From: Nitrospirota bacterium
GTDB taxonomy: Bacteria > Nitrospirota > Thermodesulfovibrionia > UBA6902
Direction: 5' to 3'
NCBI GenBank assembly: GCA_016214845.1
Contig: JACRMS010000021.1
Span: 62,001-126,000, forward strand
DNA: 64,000 nt
The notes beneath the pieces were generated by a model that searched no databases, had not been told where the DNA came from, and worked only from the letters and a program-made list of their open reading frames with translations. This document shows, piece by piece, positions 8,782 to 18,006 of the stretch. Position numbers and translations under genes: made by a program. How positions within the stretch are numbered: position 1 is the stretch's first letter; the number at the start of each line of letters is the position of its first letter.

Positions 8782-9786
8782 TCAGGTAAAGTTTATTTCC
8801 TTCCCTTCCTTAGCGGATTCTTCTGCAAGCTCGCACATCTTGACAGCCCAAAGTCCCTGAAGCCCGTCATTTCTGAATGAAGTTCCAGTGACAACGGAAT
8901 CCAGGAAAGATTGACATTCATTGAACAAGGGCTGAATATTTTTGATTTCAGGAGTTAATATCACTCCAGGCTTATATTCAAATTTTGTTGATGTCTGCTT
9001 ATCCGCGCCGATTCGCGTATCAATACCTTCATCAAAAAAGCGCACCTTCTGCTCCGCCATATCATCAAAGAAGATTGACCACTTGGATCCGTACATTTCA
9101 AACTTTCTGATCTTATTCGGTGTATGCCAGCTGACATGTATAACAGCTTTCTTTTTGCCCGGATAAGTCAATTGAATAACAGCCATGTCATCTAAACCTT
9201 TCCCGCTGTAATCGTTTGCTGTTGCATAAACCGAGACAGGAAACTCCCCGAAAAGATAATTGGCTATTGAGAAATCATGCACGGCAAGGTCCCATATGAC
9301 ATTATCTTTCGACAGCGGCGGGCGCAGATTGGCTCTGTTTGATATAAAATAATACGGCTTAAATTCTTCCGTAGTATTTATAAATTCATGAATTTGCTCA
9401 ATGGCAGGATGAAATGTAAATAAATGACCTACCCCGATTTTTAAAGAATTTTTAACCGCCAACGCATTTAATTTCTCAGCGTCGGCAGTCGAATTCGTGA
9501 AAGGCTTTTCAATAAAGATATGCTTACCCGCCGACAGCGCTTTTTCTGCCAGATGGAAATGCGTATTCACCGGAGTGACAATTACCACCAGCGTTATATC
9601 ATTGTCATTTATTATAATGTCGGCATTTTCAACTACTTGTATATTGGGAAAATTGTCTTTTACAAACTGCCTCCTGCCGGGCTGGTTGTCGGCAACATAT
9701 TCAATACTGACATTATGAATTTGTGCAAAGTTACGAATTAAATTAGGCCCCCAGTATCCTGCCCCAATAATTCCGATTTTTATCAT
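8782..9786 (-). CDS. Gfo/Idh/MocA-family sugar-nucleotide oxidoreductase
   Basis: 334 residues. The Rossmann loop is IGIIGAGYWGPNLIRNF, then VVIVTPVNTHFHLA, and the conserved EKP lysine in HIFIEKPFT; the C-terminal half has the VHDFSIANYLFG signature with the catalytic-type His. The opening GYWGPNLIRNF is typical of WlbA/WbpB-like enzymes that oxidise C3 of UDP-GlcNAc-type sugars ahead of a PLP aminotransferase. A DegT-family aminotransferase lies two genes upstream in transcription (11.2-12.3 kb), so the two could make a 3-amino sugar. The exact donor is inferred, not seen. Confidence 0.87.
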   Translation of the reverse strand: MIKIGIIGAGYWGPNLIRNFAQIHNVSIEYVADNQPGRRQFVKDNFPNIQVVENADIIINDNDITLVVIVTPVNTHFHLAEKALSAGKHIFIEKPFTNSTADAEKLNALAVKNSLKIGVGHLFTFHPAIEQIHEFINTTEEFKPYYFISNRANLRPPLSKDNVIWDLAVHDFSIANYLFGEFPVSVYATANDYSGKGLDDMAVIQLTYPGKKKAVIHVSWHTPNKIRKFEMYGSKWSIFFDDMAEQKVRFFDEGIDTRIGADKQTSTKFEYKPGVILTPEIKNIQPLFNECQSFLDSVVTGTSFRNDGLQGLWAVKMCELAEESAKEGKEINFT

Positions 9787-9806
9787 TTCTTGACCTCGGG
9801 TTTAAG

Positions 9807-11219
9807 TTATACTCCGGTCTCCCCGGAAATTACAACTGAAATAGTATTGAATAAAATTTCCAAATCCAACGCAATTGATCTATTACGGACATAGTAAAGA
9901 TCCAGTACATGCTGATCCGCAAAATTTACTCTGTTACGTCCGTGAACCTGCCATAATCCTGTCAAGCCTGGCAGGACAGCAAATCTTTCCTTTTGCCAGT
10001 TATCTAACAACTCATATTCATAAGGCAATACAGGCCTTGGTCCCACAAGCGACATTTGCCCTTTCAGGACATTAATTAATTGGGGAAATTCATCGATGCT
10101 GAATTTCCTCAGCCACTTGCCTACTGACGTTATACGAGGATCATTCTGAAGTTTCTGGCCATTGCTTAATCCCATAGCTTCTGCTTTCACTAAATTTCTA
10201 TGGGCCGAATCATCTTTATTAATAGCCATGCTCCTGAACTTGTACCAAACAAACTTTTTTTCTTTATAGCCGACTACCTCCGCCCTATAAAAAACAGGCC
10301 CTTTCGAGTCTATTTTTATTAAGATTGCTATTATAAACCACAACGGAAGTAACAATATAACAAAAACCAAAGCTACGGTATAATCTATAATACGTTTTAG
10401 AATAATGTATGTATATTCCTTGAATCCTGTTATAGGTGGTATTTGAAATGTGCTAAAACCACTGAATTTTTCCACCTCAAGCTTTTCAGGGACAATCCGG
10501 TACAAGTCTGAAATAACATGGATTGGTCTATGCAATCTGCGGCACGTATCAATAATTCTTTGCAATTTATTATACGAAACGTTTGTCAGCGCTATCAATA
10601 TTTCATCAAATTTTTCTGAATATTTACCTACGTTCTCGATCTTGTCCAGGACTTTGATGCCTTCAAGTATCTCTCCAGACTCCTTAAAATCATCTAAAAA
10701 GCCTATCGGATGAAAATAGGAATATTTATTATTTCTTAACTCCCGTGCAATTTCACAGCCTCTGTTGTCTGCGCCAATCAAAATCACTCGCGATCCAATT
10801 ATCTTATTTTTAAGTACATAACCTAAAGAAATTTTAACAAACAAGATACGGTACAAAAGAAACAATATTAACAAAATAAAAAAACTTGCAACTATTTCAC
10901 GCCTCAGCATTAATATGGGATGTTTAAAAATGAAAAGTATTGCAATTAAGAGACCAAAACTTACTAACATGGATTTTATGACAACAACAAATTGATAGTA
11001 TGAGTTAAGCAACTTATGCATCCGGTAAAGACCGGAAATCTTAAAAATAATTAATTCTGAAAAAATGACTATCGATGCAATTTTCATTAAATCAGTATCA
11101 GATATCGTATAATCAACATTCCTTGCATAATTAACAAAATAGAAGGAATATTTTAATGCCGCATAGGTTATAAAACTATCCAGAAGCAAAAATATTATCT
11201 TATATTTCTTATACCGCAT
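9807..11219 (-). CDS. Initiating polyprenyl-phosphate sugar-phosphate transferase (WcaJ/EpsE type)
   Basis: 470 residues. There are four or five N-terminal membrane spans (residues about 8-130), a CoA-binding-like nucleotide region (VILIGADNRGCEIA at about 147), and a C-terminal bacterial sugar transferase domain with KFRSM, FSIDEFPQLINVLKGQMSL and VGPRPVLPYE, ending ISGETGV. Such enzymes load the first sugar-1-phosphate on undecaprenyl phosphate at the inner membrane and start repeat-unit assembly. It is the only initiating transferase in the window. The start overlaps the upstream aminotransferase gene by 11 bases. Confidence 0.93.
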   Translation of the reverse strand: MRYKKYKIIFLLLDSFITYAALKYSFYFVNYARNVDYTISDTDLMKIASIVIFSELIIFKISGLYRMHKLLNSYYQFVVVIKSMLVSFGLLIAILFIFKHPILMLRREIVASFFILLILFLLYRILFVKISLGYVLKNKIIGSRVILIGADNRGCEIARELRNNKYSYFHPIGFLDDFKESGEILEGIKVLDKIENVGKYSEKFDEILIALTNVSYNKLQRIIDTCRRLHRPIHVISDLYRIVPEKLEVEKFSGFSTFQIPPITGFKEYTYIILKRIIDYTVALVFVILLLPLWFIIAILIKIDSKGPVFYRAEVVGYKEKKFVWYKFRSMAINKDDSAHRNLVKAEAMGLSNGQKLQNDPRITSVGKWLRKFSIDEFPQLINVLKGQMSLVGPRPVLPYEYELLDNWQKERFAVLPGLTGLWQVHGRNRVNFADQHVLDLYYVRNRSIALDLEILFNTISVVISGETGV

Positions 11220-12327
11220 GATTAGTCAGATAAAATTCTTTTATTTTGCTCACAACATATTGAATCTGGGCCGAAGTCAACTCAGGATACATAGGAAGAG
11301 ATAGTATTTTGTCCATTTGTGTCTCCGCTATTTGAAAATCGCCCTTTTTATATCCCAACGATTTATACGCCTGCTGTAAATGAAGAGGAACAGGATAATG
11401 CAATCCGGTTGAAATACCATTTTGACTTAAGAAATTTTGCAATTCGTTGCGCTTAGGCACTTGAACAACATACAGATGGTAAACATGACGCACTGATTCC
11501 ATTTCTTTTGGAACAACAACTTCAGGGATGTCAGACAGGAGGTTAGAATATAATGCTGCATTTTTTCGCCGTTGCTCTGTCCATTGTTCAATATAACGCA
11601 GCTTAACTGACAAGACCGCTCCCTGTATCCCTTCCATCCTGTAATTGTGACCAACTAATTCATGGTTATATTTTTTGCTGCTTCCATGGTCTCTTAATTT
11701 TTTCATCTTCTCATACAATTGTTCGTCGTTGGTCAGAACTGCTCCCCCTTCGCCGTAAGCGCCTAAATTCTTGCCCGGATAAAAACTAAAACAGCCGATA
11801 ATACCCATCGCCCCTACGCGTCTGTTTTGATATTCTGCGCAATGTGCCTGGCATGCGTCTTCAACTACCCACAATTTATGTTTTTCTGCAATTTGTAATA
11901 TCATTGCCATGTCGGCAGACTGCCCATACAAGTGCACGGGGATAATACCTTTTGTACGATTTGTAATTGCTTGTTCAATCTTAGCGGCATCAATATTGTA
12001 ATAGTCGGCTTCACAGTCTACAAAAACAGGTTTAGCGCCTGCTAAAGACACGGCTTCCGCGGTAGCAAAAAAAGTATTGACAGGCACTAAAACTTCATCT
12101 CCCGGGCCTACCTCTAATGCCATCATCGCCAGGTGCAATGAATCGGTTCCGGTGCTGTTTGCAAGGCAATATTTCGCCTGATGCATTATTGCAAATTGTT
12201 GTTCAAATTCTTCAACCTTCGGACCCAAAATATAGGCGCAACTCTCAAGCACTTCATGAATTTCGGCATTAACCTCATCTTTAATATTTTGATACTGCAT
12301 CTTCAAATCAACAAAGGGCACTATCAT
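11209..12327 (-). CDS. DegT/DnrJ/EryC1/StrS sugar aminotransferase
   Basis: 372 residues, PLP fold-type I. The PLP lysine is Lys186 in FSFYPGKNLGAYGEGG; VVEDACQAH carries the Asp that binds the pyridine nitrogen. These enzymes transfer an amino group from glutamate to a keto-sugar nucleotide. Together with the Gfo/Idh/MocA oxidoreductase at 8.8-9.8 kb it resembles the WlbA/WlbC (WbpB/WbpE) pair that makes 3-amino-3-deoxy sugars. No matching N-acetyltransferase of the WbpD type is next to it; the FemAB/GNAT-like gene at 17 kb is a weak alternative. Confidence 0.92.
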   Translation of the reverse strand: MIVPFVDLKMQYQNIKDEVNAEIHEVLESCAYILGPKVEEFEQQFAIMHQAKYCLANSTGTDSLHLAMMALEVGPGDEVLVPVNTFFATAEAVSLAGAKPVFVDCEADYYNIDAAKIEQAITNRTKGIIPVHLYGQSADMAMILQIAEKHKLWVVEDACQAHCAEYQNRRVGAMGIIGCFSFYPGKNLGAYGEGGAVLTNDEQLYEKMKKLRDHGSSKKYNHELVGHNYRMEGIQGAVLSVKLRYIEQWTEQRRKNAALYSNLLSDIPEVVVPKEMESVRHVYHLYVVQVPKRNELQNFLSQNGISTGLHYPVPLHLQQAYKSLGYKKGDFQIAETQMDKILSLPMYPELTSAQIQYVVSKIKEFYLTNHAV

Positions 12328-12428
12328 TAAATTTCTCCTTATCGTCAGTTTTTTCTATAAATGACTTGGCATGTCTTTACTGCTTGAAGTAGATGCTGTT
12401 ATAGAATTCAAATGAAGAATTAAATTTT

Positions 12429-13559
12429 CTATTTATTAAAGAATTCCCCGAATTTTTTATAATGAGGCTCATCTTTTCGTTGGAGGTTCCTTTTTACACT
12501 ATCATCTAAATATGATCTGCGATAAACAACCTGTTCGTCTATATATACTTTTGTATAATCAAGATACCTTTGAAAATTTATCTTCCCACCCAGCATAAGT
12601 TTTATTTTATTGTACATGACCCACAATAACGGACCCGCCTTGGGAAGCTTTGCATACCTGGGATGCCTCATTGCGGTCTTGGCCGATCCGACCATCCAAC
12701 AGTTATGCGCACAGTTAGATACTTTCTCTCGGACCTCTTTAGCGGCTTTTCCGTTCAAGACGTCGTCCCATTCCTGCTGTTCCAGATTCCCCATTTTTAA
12801 ATCCGGTCTTACATTACATGCATAAACATCACTCCATGGGTCAATAAAGACAAAATCCGTGCCGGCAGTACATTTCAACATCCGCTCCTGACCTAACATC
12901 TTGGCCATAAGCCCCAAGTTCAAATAAGCACGAAACCAGTGCTTGATTTTATAATCTTTCAATAATGCCGTGACCAGGTCCTCCATCTTCTTTACCATTT
13001 TAATACGGTCATATGGAACATTATCGCTTTTATGAAACTGAAAACCATTATGAAGCGCCGAGGTAGCGAACTCAAAACCATGTTTCTTGGCAAAGTGAAA
13101 CAGCTCGACAGCTTCTTCAATATTATCATCCTGCAATACCATACCAAAGCCTATATCTTTGCCCCCCAATTCTTTTAGGCGCTTTAATCCATTTATCTTT
13201 TTTTGATAACCGCCTCTTTCACCCCGAATTTTGTTATTTGTTATTTCACATCCCTCAATGCTGAACCGTATTTTGGTACATGGATATTTTTTAATTACAG
13301 GTTCTATTCTTTCCGGCAGTAATCCATTGCTGCTGATTTCAAAAGTCATGGCTTTAGGGGAAAGTAAATCCGCAATTTCCATTAGATCACGTCTCAATGT
13401 CGGCTCACCGCCCGTAAGATTCAAATAGTCCAACCCGGCAGGAATTTTTCTTAGGGTTTGCAGGGACACCTCTTCTTTTTCAACAGTAGGATTTTGCCAT
13501 ACATTACACATGGAACACTTCGAATTACATCTATAAGTAAGAATTACACATACATCCAT
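12429..13559 (-). CDS. Radical SAM protein of the polysaccharide locus, SPASM-like C-terminus
   Basis: 376 residues. The radical SAM cluster is Cys11-x3-Cys15-x2-Cys18 (CNSKCSMC), followed by YLNLTGGEPTLRRDL, the SAM-binding GGE motif. The C-terminal part has further cysteines (KCTAGTDF, VYACNVRPD, NCAHNCW) in the arrangement used for auxiliary Fe-S clusters in SPASM/twitch proteins. Substrate unknown. It lies between a GT4 gene and the aminotransferase gene, with about 100-base gaps on each side, so it may modify a sugar or lipid-linked intermediate. Anaerobic or microaerobic life would fit such an enzyme. Confidence 0.87.
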   Translation of the reverse strand: MDVCVILTYRCNSKCSMCNVWQNPTVEKEEVSLQTLRKIPAGLDYLNLTGGEPTLRRDLMEIADLLSPKAMTFEISSNGLLPERIEPVIKKYPCTKIRFSIEGCEITNNKIRGERGGYQKKINGLKRLKELGGKDIGFGMVLQDDNIEEAVELFHFAKKHGFEFATSALHNGFQFHKSDNVPYDRIKMVKKMEDLVTALLKDYKIKHWFRAYLNLGLMAKMLGQERMLKCTAGTDFVFIDPWSDVYACNVRPDLKMGNLEQQEWDDVLNGKAAKEVREKVSNCAHNCWMVGSAKTAMRHPRYAKLPKAGPLLWVMYNKIKLMLGGKINFQRYLDYTKVYIDEQVVYRRSYLDDSVKRNLQRKDEPHYKKFGEFFNK

Positions 13560-13675
13560 TATTATCTCCAGAGATCGTTTTTTTTTAAAATTGTAGATAT
13601 AGTTATCTTATAATTTATTGTTTTAATAATTCAATTATACAGTTTATAAAATTATGCGAAAATTCAATAAATTTT

Positions 13676-14779
13676 TTATTTAAGGATTGAATAGTAAACA
13701 GCCTCGGTTTGTTCAGTGATCTTGTCCCAGTTATAGTTTTCAGCTATATGCCTTTTTGCCTTTTCCGCCAATCTCTCGCCGGAGTCCGGGTTTGCAAGAA
13801 ATTCTTTCATTTTTCCATAAAGGTCATCAGGGTCAGCATTCTTGAAAGGTATCGCAACTTCCTTTGCAATTTCCATATCTTCGGGAATGTCGCTGAAAAT
13901 TACAGGTATTCCAAAACTCAAAGCCTCCAGTAATACAATTGGCAAGCCCTCTATTTGTGACGGAAAGATAAAGAGCCTGCAGTTCGCATAGAGCTGATTT
14001 AAGGCTTCCCCATACTGGTAACCGAGGAAAACAGTATTAGTGCCTTCAGCTTTCTTCTTTAATTCGATGACAAAACTGTCTGTATAACATGAATCACCGA
14101 CGATCACAAGTTTCAAGTCGGTCTTTAATCTTTTATAAGCGTCCAGCAAGGTTGCGCTGCCCTTTGTCGGAATCAACCTGCCCACATAAAGAATATATTC
14201 TTTCCTTTTCAGTCCGAACTTATCCAACAGGTCCAAGTCATTACATTCGGTTATATTGATGCCATTAGGGATATATGAGACCTGTTTGCCATAGTTGTTC
14301 GCATAAAAATCTTTCAAAGTCTGCGACACGGATATGGCAGCATCCGAATATCTTATAAAAATCTTCTCTGCAAGTTTGGACATTGCTCTCGTGAACCTTC
14401 CCCACTTGTCAACCCTCCTGTATCCCTGACCATGAGAAGTAACAACGACCTTATGCCTGATTTTCAATAACGGGATCAACAAAGCAGGATCAATACTTTG
14501 AACATGCACGACATCATATCGAGCGAACAACAAATAGATAACCGACAAAAAAGTATGCACTATCATCTGAAGATGCTTCTGGTTGATAGTAGGCAGTCTG
14601 ACAATCTTCACTCCCTTATACTCTTTTATTTTGGGAGTATAATGAGAACGGCAAAAGACTGTCACATCATGCCCTTTTTGGACCAGCCGCACGGCTATCT
14701 CCTCAACATGTCTTTCAACTCCGCCGAATGTTGCAGGTATTCCATAGAGGCCGATCATCGCTATTCTTAATGGATTCAT
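13676..14779 (-). CDS. Family 4 glycosyltransferase with DUF1972-like N-terminus
   Basis: 367 residues, GT-B fold. The N-terminus AMIGLYGIPATFGGVERHVE is the signature seen in rhamnosyl/galactosyl GT4 enzymes of capsule loci. The C-terminal domain has EYILYVGRLIPTKG and the donor-binding FIFPSQIEGLPIVLLEALS with the E-x7-E pattern. Cytoplasmic or membrane-attached; adds one sugar of the repeat unit. Seventeen bases separate it from the GT4 gene upstream (14.8-16.0 kb), so they share a transcript. Confidence 0.9.
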   Translation of the reverse strand: MNPLRIAMIGLYGIPATFGGVERHVEEIAVRLVQKGHDVTVFCRSHYTPKIKEYKGVKIVRLPTINQKHLQMIVHTFLSVIYLLFARYDVVHVQSIDPALLIPLLKIRHKVVVTSHGQGYRRVDKWGRFTRAMSKLAEKIFIRYSDAAISVSQTLKDFYANNYGKQVSYIPNGINITECNDLDLLDKFGLKRKEYILYVGRLIPTKGSATLLDAYKRLKTDLKLVIVGDSCYTDSFVIELKKKAEGTNTVFLGYQYGEALNQLYANCRLFIFPSQIEGLPIVLLEALSFGIPVIFSDIPEDMEIAKEVAIPFKNADPDDLYGKMKEFLANPDSGERLAEKAKRHIAENYNWDKITEQTEAVYYSILK

Positions 14780-14795
14780 AGTGGGTTAAACCTTT

Positions 14796-16040
14796 CTATA
14801 CACTTATACTCTTATTAATAAGGCAGTCATAGATTTCCATCAGTTTCTGATAATGTTTTTCAGAACTTAATTCCTGTTCTACAAACTGCCTGGCGTTTGC
14901 GCCCATCTGGGCTGCTTTATCAGGATTACTTATTAAATATTCAATTTTTGCCCTTAAGTCATCGGAATTCCCAGGTTCAAAAGTTAACCCTGTGACATTA
15001 TCTCTAACCAGCTCAGGAATTCCTCCCAACCTCGCTCCAATGACAGCCTTTCCACATGCAAATGCTTCAATTACAGAATATGGAAAATTTTCATACCATT
15101 CTGAAGGTAGTACCATAAACCTGCTGCGTTTTAAAAACCTCATCACTTCATCATGACTTTTGTGTCCTAAAAACAATATCCTGCTTCCAGCTTTTCTCTG
15201 CTGAACATAAGACATCAAATCCCCTTTCAGCGGCCCGTCGCCCACTATTTTAAGAATACCTGCATTGGATTTTATTGCAGCATCAATAAGTAATTTTATC
15301 CCTTTTCCTTCCACTAATCTGCCTATATAAGCATAATAATCATCAGAACCCTCTTCCTTGCTATCTGTACTGAAATCCATAAAATTATTAAGACATTTTA
15401 TCCTGTTCTGGTCAAATCCATATTCTATCAGTTTGTTCCTTAGAAATTCGCTTGGAGTGATAAAAACATCGACCATATCGGAAACCTTCATAATTCTATG
15501 CACAAGAGTTTCCAGCGCTGCGACCGTGCTGGCGCCTAAAGAGTTTTTCTTGCACCTTGTAATAATAGGCCAATACAGTTTGCTGATTTTACATTTCTCA
15601 CAGACCTTGCCACTGCATGTAAAATTAGTATTGGGACAAATAAAAGCAAAATCATGAAGCGTCCACACTACAGGAATATTGTTCTTTTTAAGAGGATATA
15701 ATATTGAATGCGTTATGTAATGATGAAGGCTCTGTATGTGCGCTATGTCGGGTTTTTCTTCGTTAATAAGTTTCTCAATGTTTTTTTTTGCCTCCAAGGA
15801 ATATATGCTTCTATATAAGACCCTGGCTCCCGCCAGCAGGTTCTTGTTCTTAAGTTCATCGACATAGTTAATATAACTTATAAAATATTTGGAATACTCT
15901 GAATCAAAATTCTGCGGATGACGCATTGAGAAGGCAATATTCTTATGTCCCTTCTTTCCCAGGAGATCCATCATGGAAAAAAGGTGCGTACAATCGCCTC
16001 CGCGGTCATAATAGAAATTGCTTATATGTAAAATTTTCAC
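14796..16040 (-). CDS. Family 4 glycosyltransferase with a four-cysteine insert
   Basis: 414 residues, GT-B fold. N-terminus MKILHISNFYYDRGGDCTHL; donor site FMVLPSEWYENFPYSVIEA with the E-x7-E spacing. Between the domains there is a Cys-rich stretch, TCSGKVCEKCKISKLYWP ... RCKK (about residues 138-165), which looks like a small metal knuckle and is found in a subset of GT4 enzymes. The donor sugar cannot be read from sequence. A 170-base gap without a gene lies downstream of the next gene's stop, before this gene's start. Confidence 0.9.
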   Translation of the reverse strand: MKILHISNFYYDRGGDCTHLFSMMDLLGKKGHKNIAFSMRHPQNFDSEYSKYFISYINYVDELKNKNLLAGARVLYRSIYSLEAKKNIEKLINEEKPDIAHIQSLHHYITHSILYPLKKNNIPVVWTLHDFAFICPNTNFTCSGKVCEKCKISKLYWPIITRCKKNSLGASTVAALETLVHRIMKVSDMVDVFITPSEFLRNKLIEYGFDQNRIKCLNNFMDFSTDSKEEGSDDYYAYIGRLVEGKGIKLLIDAAIKSNAGILKIVGDGPLKGDLMSYVQQRKAGSRILFLGHKSHDEVMRFLKRSRFMVLPSEWYENFPYSVIEAFACGKAVIGARLGGIPELVRDNVTGLTFEPGNSDDLRAKIEYLISNPDKAAQMGANARQFVEQELSSEKHYQKLMEIYDCLINKSISV

Positions 16041-16210
16041 TCTGCTAATATTCCTTGAAAAAGTTTTTATGTTCTCTATTTACATCCCTGACCATTATAA
16101 TTCGTGATATAGCCATTCACAGGGAAAAAACGTTGACGAACATAAAAAACCATTATTAACCTGCTTATCTTATCTATTAAAGAAAATCTTGAGGGATGTA
16201 ACAGATAGAT

Positions 16211-16912
16211 TCATTTATATTTAAATACACCATATTTCAGAATGACATAAACAGCCCTGATTCCATCTTTCCAATTAATTTTTTTACCCTCAGAGTAGGT
16301 GCGACCAGAATAGGAGATTCCCACCTCATATATCCTGCACTTTAACCTGCTAATCTTTGCCGTTATTTCCGGTTCAAAGCCAAACCTGTTTTCTTGCAGT
16401 TCTATCATGTCCAATATCTCCCGACGGAAAACTTTATAGCAAACTTCCATATCCGTCAGGTTCAGGTTTGTAAACATATTGGAAAGAAATGTTAAAAATT
16501 TATTCCCAAGGGAGTGCCAAAAAAACAAAACCCTATGTGATTCCCCGCCAATAAAGCGGGAGCCGTACACTACATCAGCTTTCCCTTCAAGGATTGGTTT
16601 CAATAGCTTTTGATAATCGTTAGGATCATATTCAAGGTCTGCGTCTTGAATAATTATTATGTCTCCGGAGGCCGCTTTAAACCCTGTTCTTAAAGCGGCG
16701 CCCTTCCCCATATTCTGTGAATGATATACAATTCTGATAGAGTTATCATCTTCACACATGGACTTCAAATATTTTCTCGTTCCATCAGTTGAAAAATCAT
16801 CAACAACTATGACTTCTTGTTCCAGATCAAAATTAACATCCTTGATCTTTTTAATAATAGTTCCGATAGTCCCAACTTCATTAAAACATGGCACCACTAT
16901 TGAAACTTTCAT
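16211..16912 (-). CDS. Family 2 glycosyltransferase, dolichol-phosphate-mannose-synthase-like
   Basis: 233 residues, a compact GT-A enzyme with no C-terminal membrane segment. Motifs: VSIVVPCFNEVGTIG, EVIVVDDFSTDGT, and IIIQDADLEYDP carrying the DXD. The length and motifs match DPM1/polyprenyl-phosphate sugar synthases, which charge polyprenyl phosphate with a hexose for use outside the membrane by GT39/GT-C enzymes. A GT39-like membrane transferase is encoded nearby at 18.0-19.3 kb, so this pair may add a periplasmic side sugar (inference). Confidence 0.88.
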   Translation of the reverse strand: MKVSIVVPCFNEVGTIGTIIKKIKDVNFDLEQEVIVVDDFSTDGTRKYLKSMCEDDNSIRIVYHSQNMGKGAALRTGFKAASGDIIIIQDADLEYDPNDYQKLLKPILEGKADVVYGSRFIGGESHRVLFFWHSLGNKFLTFLSNMFTNLNLTDMEVCYKVFRREILDMIELQENRFGFEPEITAKISRLKCRIYEVGISYSGRTYSEGKKINWKDGIRAVYVILKYGVFKYK

Positions 16913-16964
16913 CAGCTTACCTCAATTTCTTTAATGATAGTTAACACGAATGAAATCCAGACAT

Positions 16965-17918
16965 TCAATTAATTTCTAATTCGTAAAAATCGTGAACAAC
17001 AGCTCCAGCTCCAAAACCCTCTTTTTGCGCTATTAAGCCTTTATTTAAATACCTTCCCTCTTGTTCAGTAGATGCGCCAAAACTTAGATATTTTTTGTCC
17101 CTGTATGTTTCATTTATTAAATAATCCACAACCACATCTAATGCGCCAATTTCTCTTCCCTCATCGCTGTTTGCCAGATACTGAGTATGCACAATCGTTT
17201 CGTTCTCAAAAATTACTGACCCGGCTAAAAGATTATTCCCTTTTTTAGAAACAAATAACTTTATGTTGTCGGGGAATAAGTTTGATAACCGCTTTATCTC
17301 TTCAAGAGAATGCACAGGCTTTACTCCGTGGTTCTTTTTCAAAACATCAGTGAGTAATTCCCAGTAAGAATCATAATCGTCGCTTTGTGAAATTATTAAA
17401 TTTTCTTTTTTTGCTTTATTTATGATCCACTTTCTGCCTTTTGAGTACTTAGGCTTATCACCCAGTATTATCGCAGACGAGACGTCTCTTCTGAATAGCT
17501 TTGCCTCATTTACAAAAAGCGCATATCTGTCTTCTTCCGCCGGATATTTATGGAAAATGCAAGGTAAAGCCTTATAGATTAGTTTTTCAATTTTCCTCTC
17601 TCTTAAATAATCCTTTAAGAGATTAAATATTTCGGACATGGTTTCCGTTCTCATTGAATCACTTACAACGAAACCGCCAAATGTCAGGCCTCCATGAGAA
17701 AAAAGCACATCATTTTTTAAATTCGATGGCAACAATGCTATTAATTTATTATTCTCATAGACCATCAAAGAAAAATCCTGAAATCTGTCAGAATGATATT
17801 CCATAAAATCCCTAAAGAAGATGAAATGGAGGTTTTTTGCCCTTTTAACAAAGGCGTCCCATTCATTTTTTTTGTCTGGTGAGTAAGGATTTATTGTTAT
17901 ATTTTTCTGTGTCAGCAT
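16965..17918 (-). CDS. FemAB/GNAT-like acyl- or aminoacyl-transferase
   Basis: 317 residues that read as a GNAT double-fold protein of the FemAB/BioF2-like kind: an N-terminal region with HFIFFRDFMEYHSDRF, a conserved LPSNLKNDVLFSHGG turn, and a second domain with NNLLAGSVIFENETIVHTQY and FGASTEQEGRYLNKGL. Relatives in polysaccharide loci are thought to N-acylate amino sugars or peptidoglycan-type acceptors. No membrane segment or signal peptide. It could be the acetyltransferase that completes the DegT-made amino sugar, or use an activated amino acid; neither can be shown here. Confidence 0.7.
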   Translation of the reverse strand: MLTQKNITINPYSPDKKNEWDAFVKRAKNLHFIFFRDFMEYHSDRFQDFSLMVYENNKLIALLPSNLKNDVLFSHGGLTFGGFVVSDSMRTETMSEIFNLLKDYLRERKIEKLIYKALPCIFHKYPAEEDRYALFVNEAKLFRRDVSSAIILGDKPKYSKGRKWIINKAKKENLIISQSDDYDSYWELLTDVLKKNHGVKPVHSLEEIKRLSNLFPDNIKLFVSKKGNNLLAGSVIFENETIVHTQYLANSDEGREIGALDVVVDYLINETYRDKKYLSFGASTEQEGRYLNKGLIAQKEGFGAGAVVHDFYELEIN

Positions 17919-18006
17919 TTCTTTAATATATTACTTTGCAAAAATAAAATGGTGTCATGATGGTTTGTTAGTTGCCTTGATGACAGCCTGATTTGGGCAG
18001 TAACTG

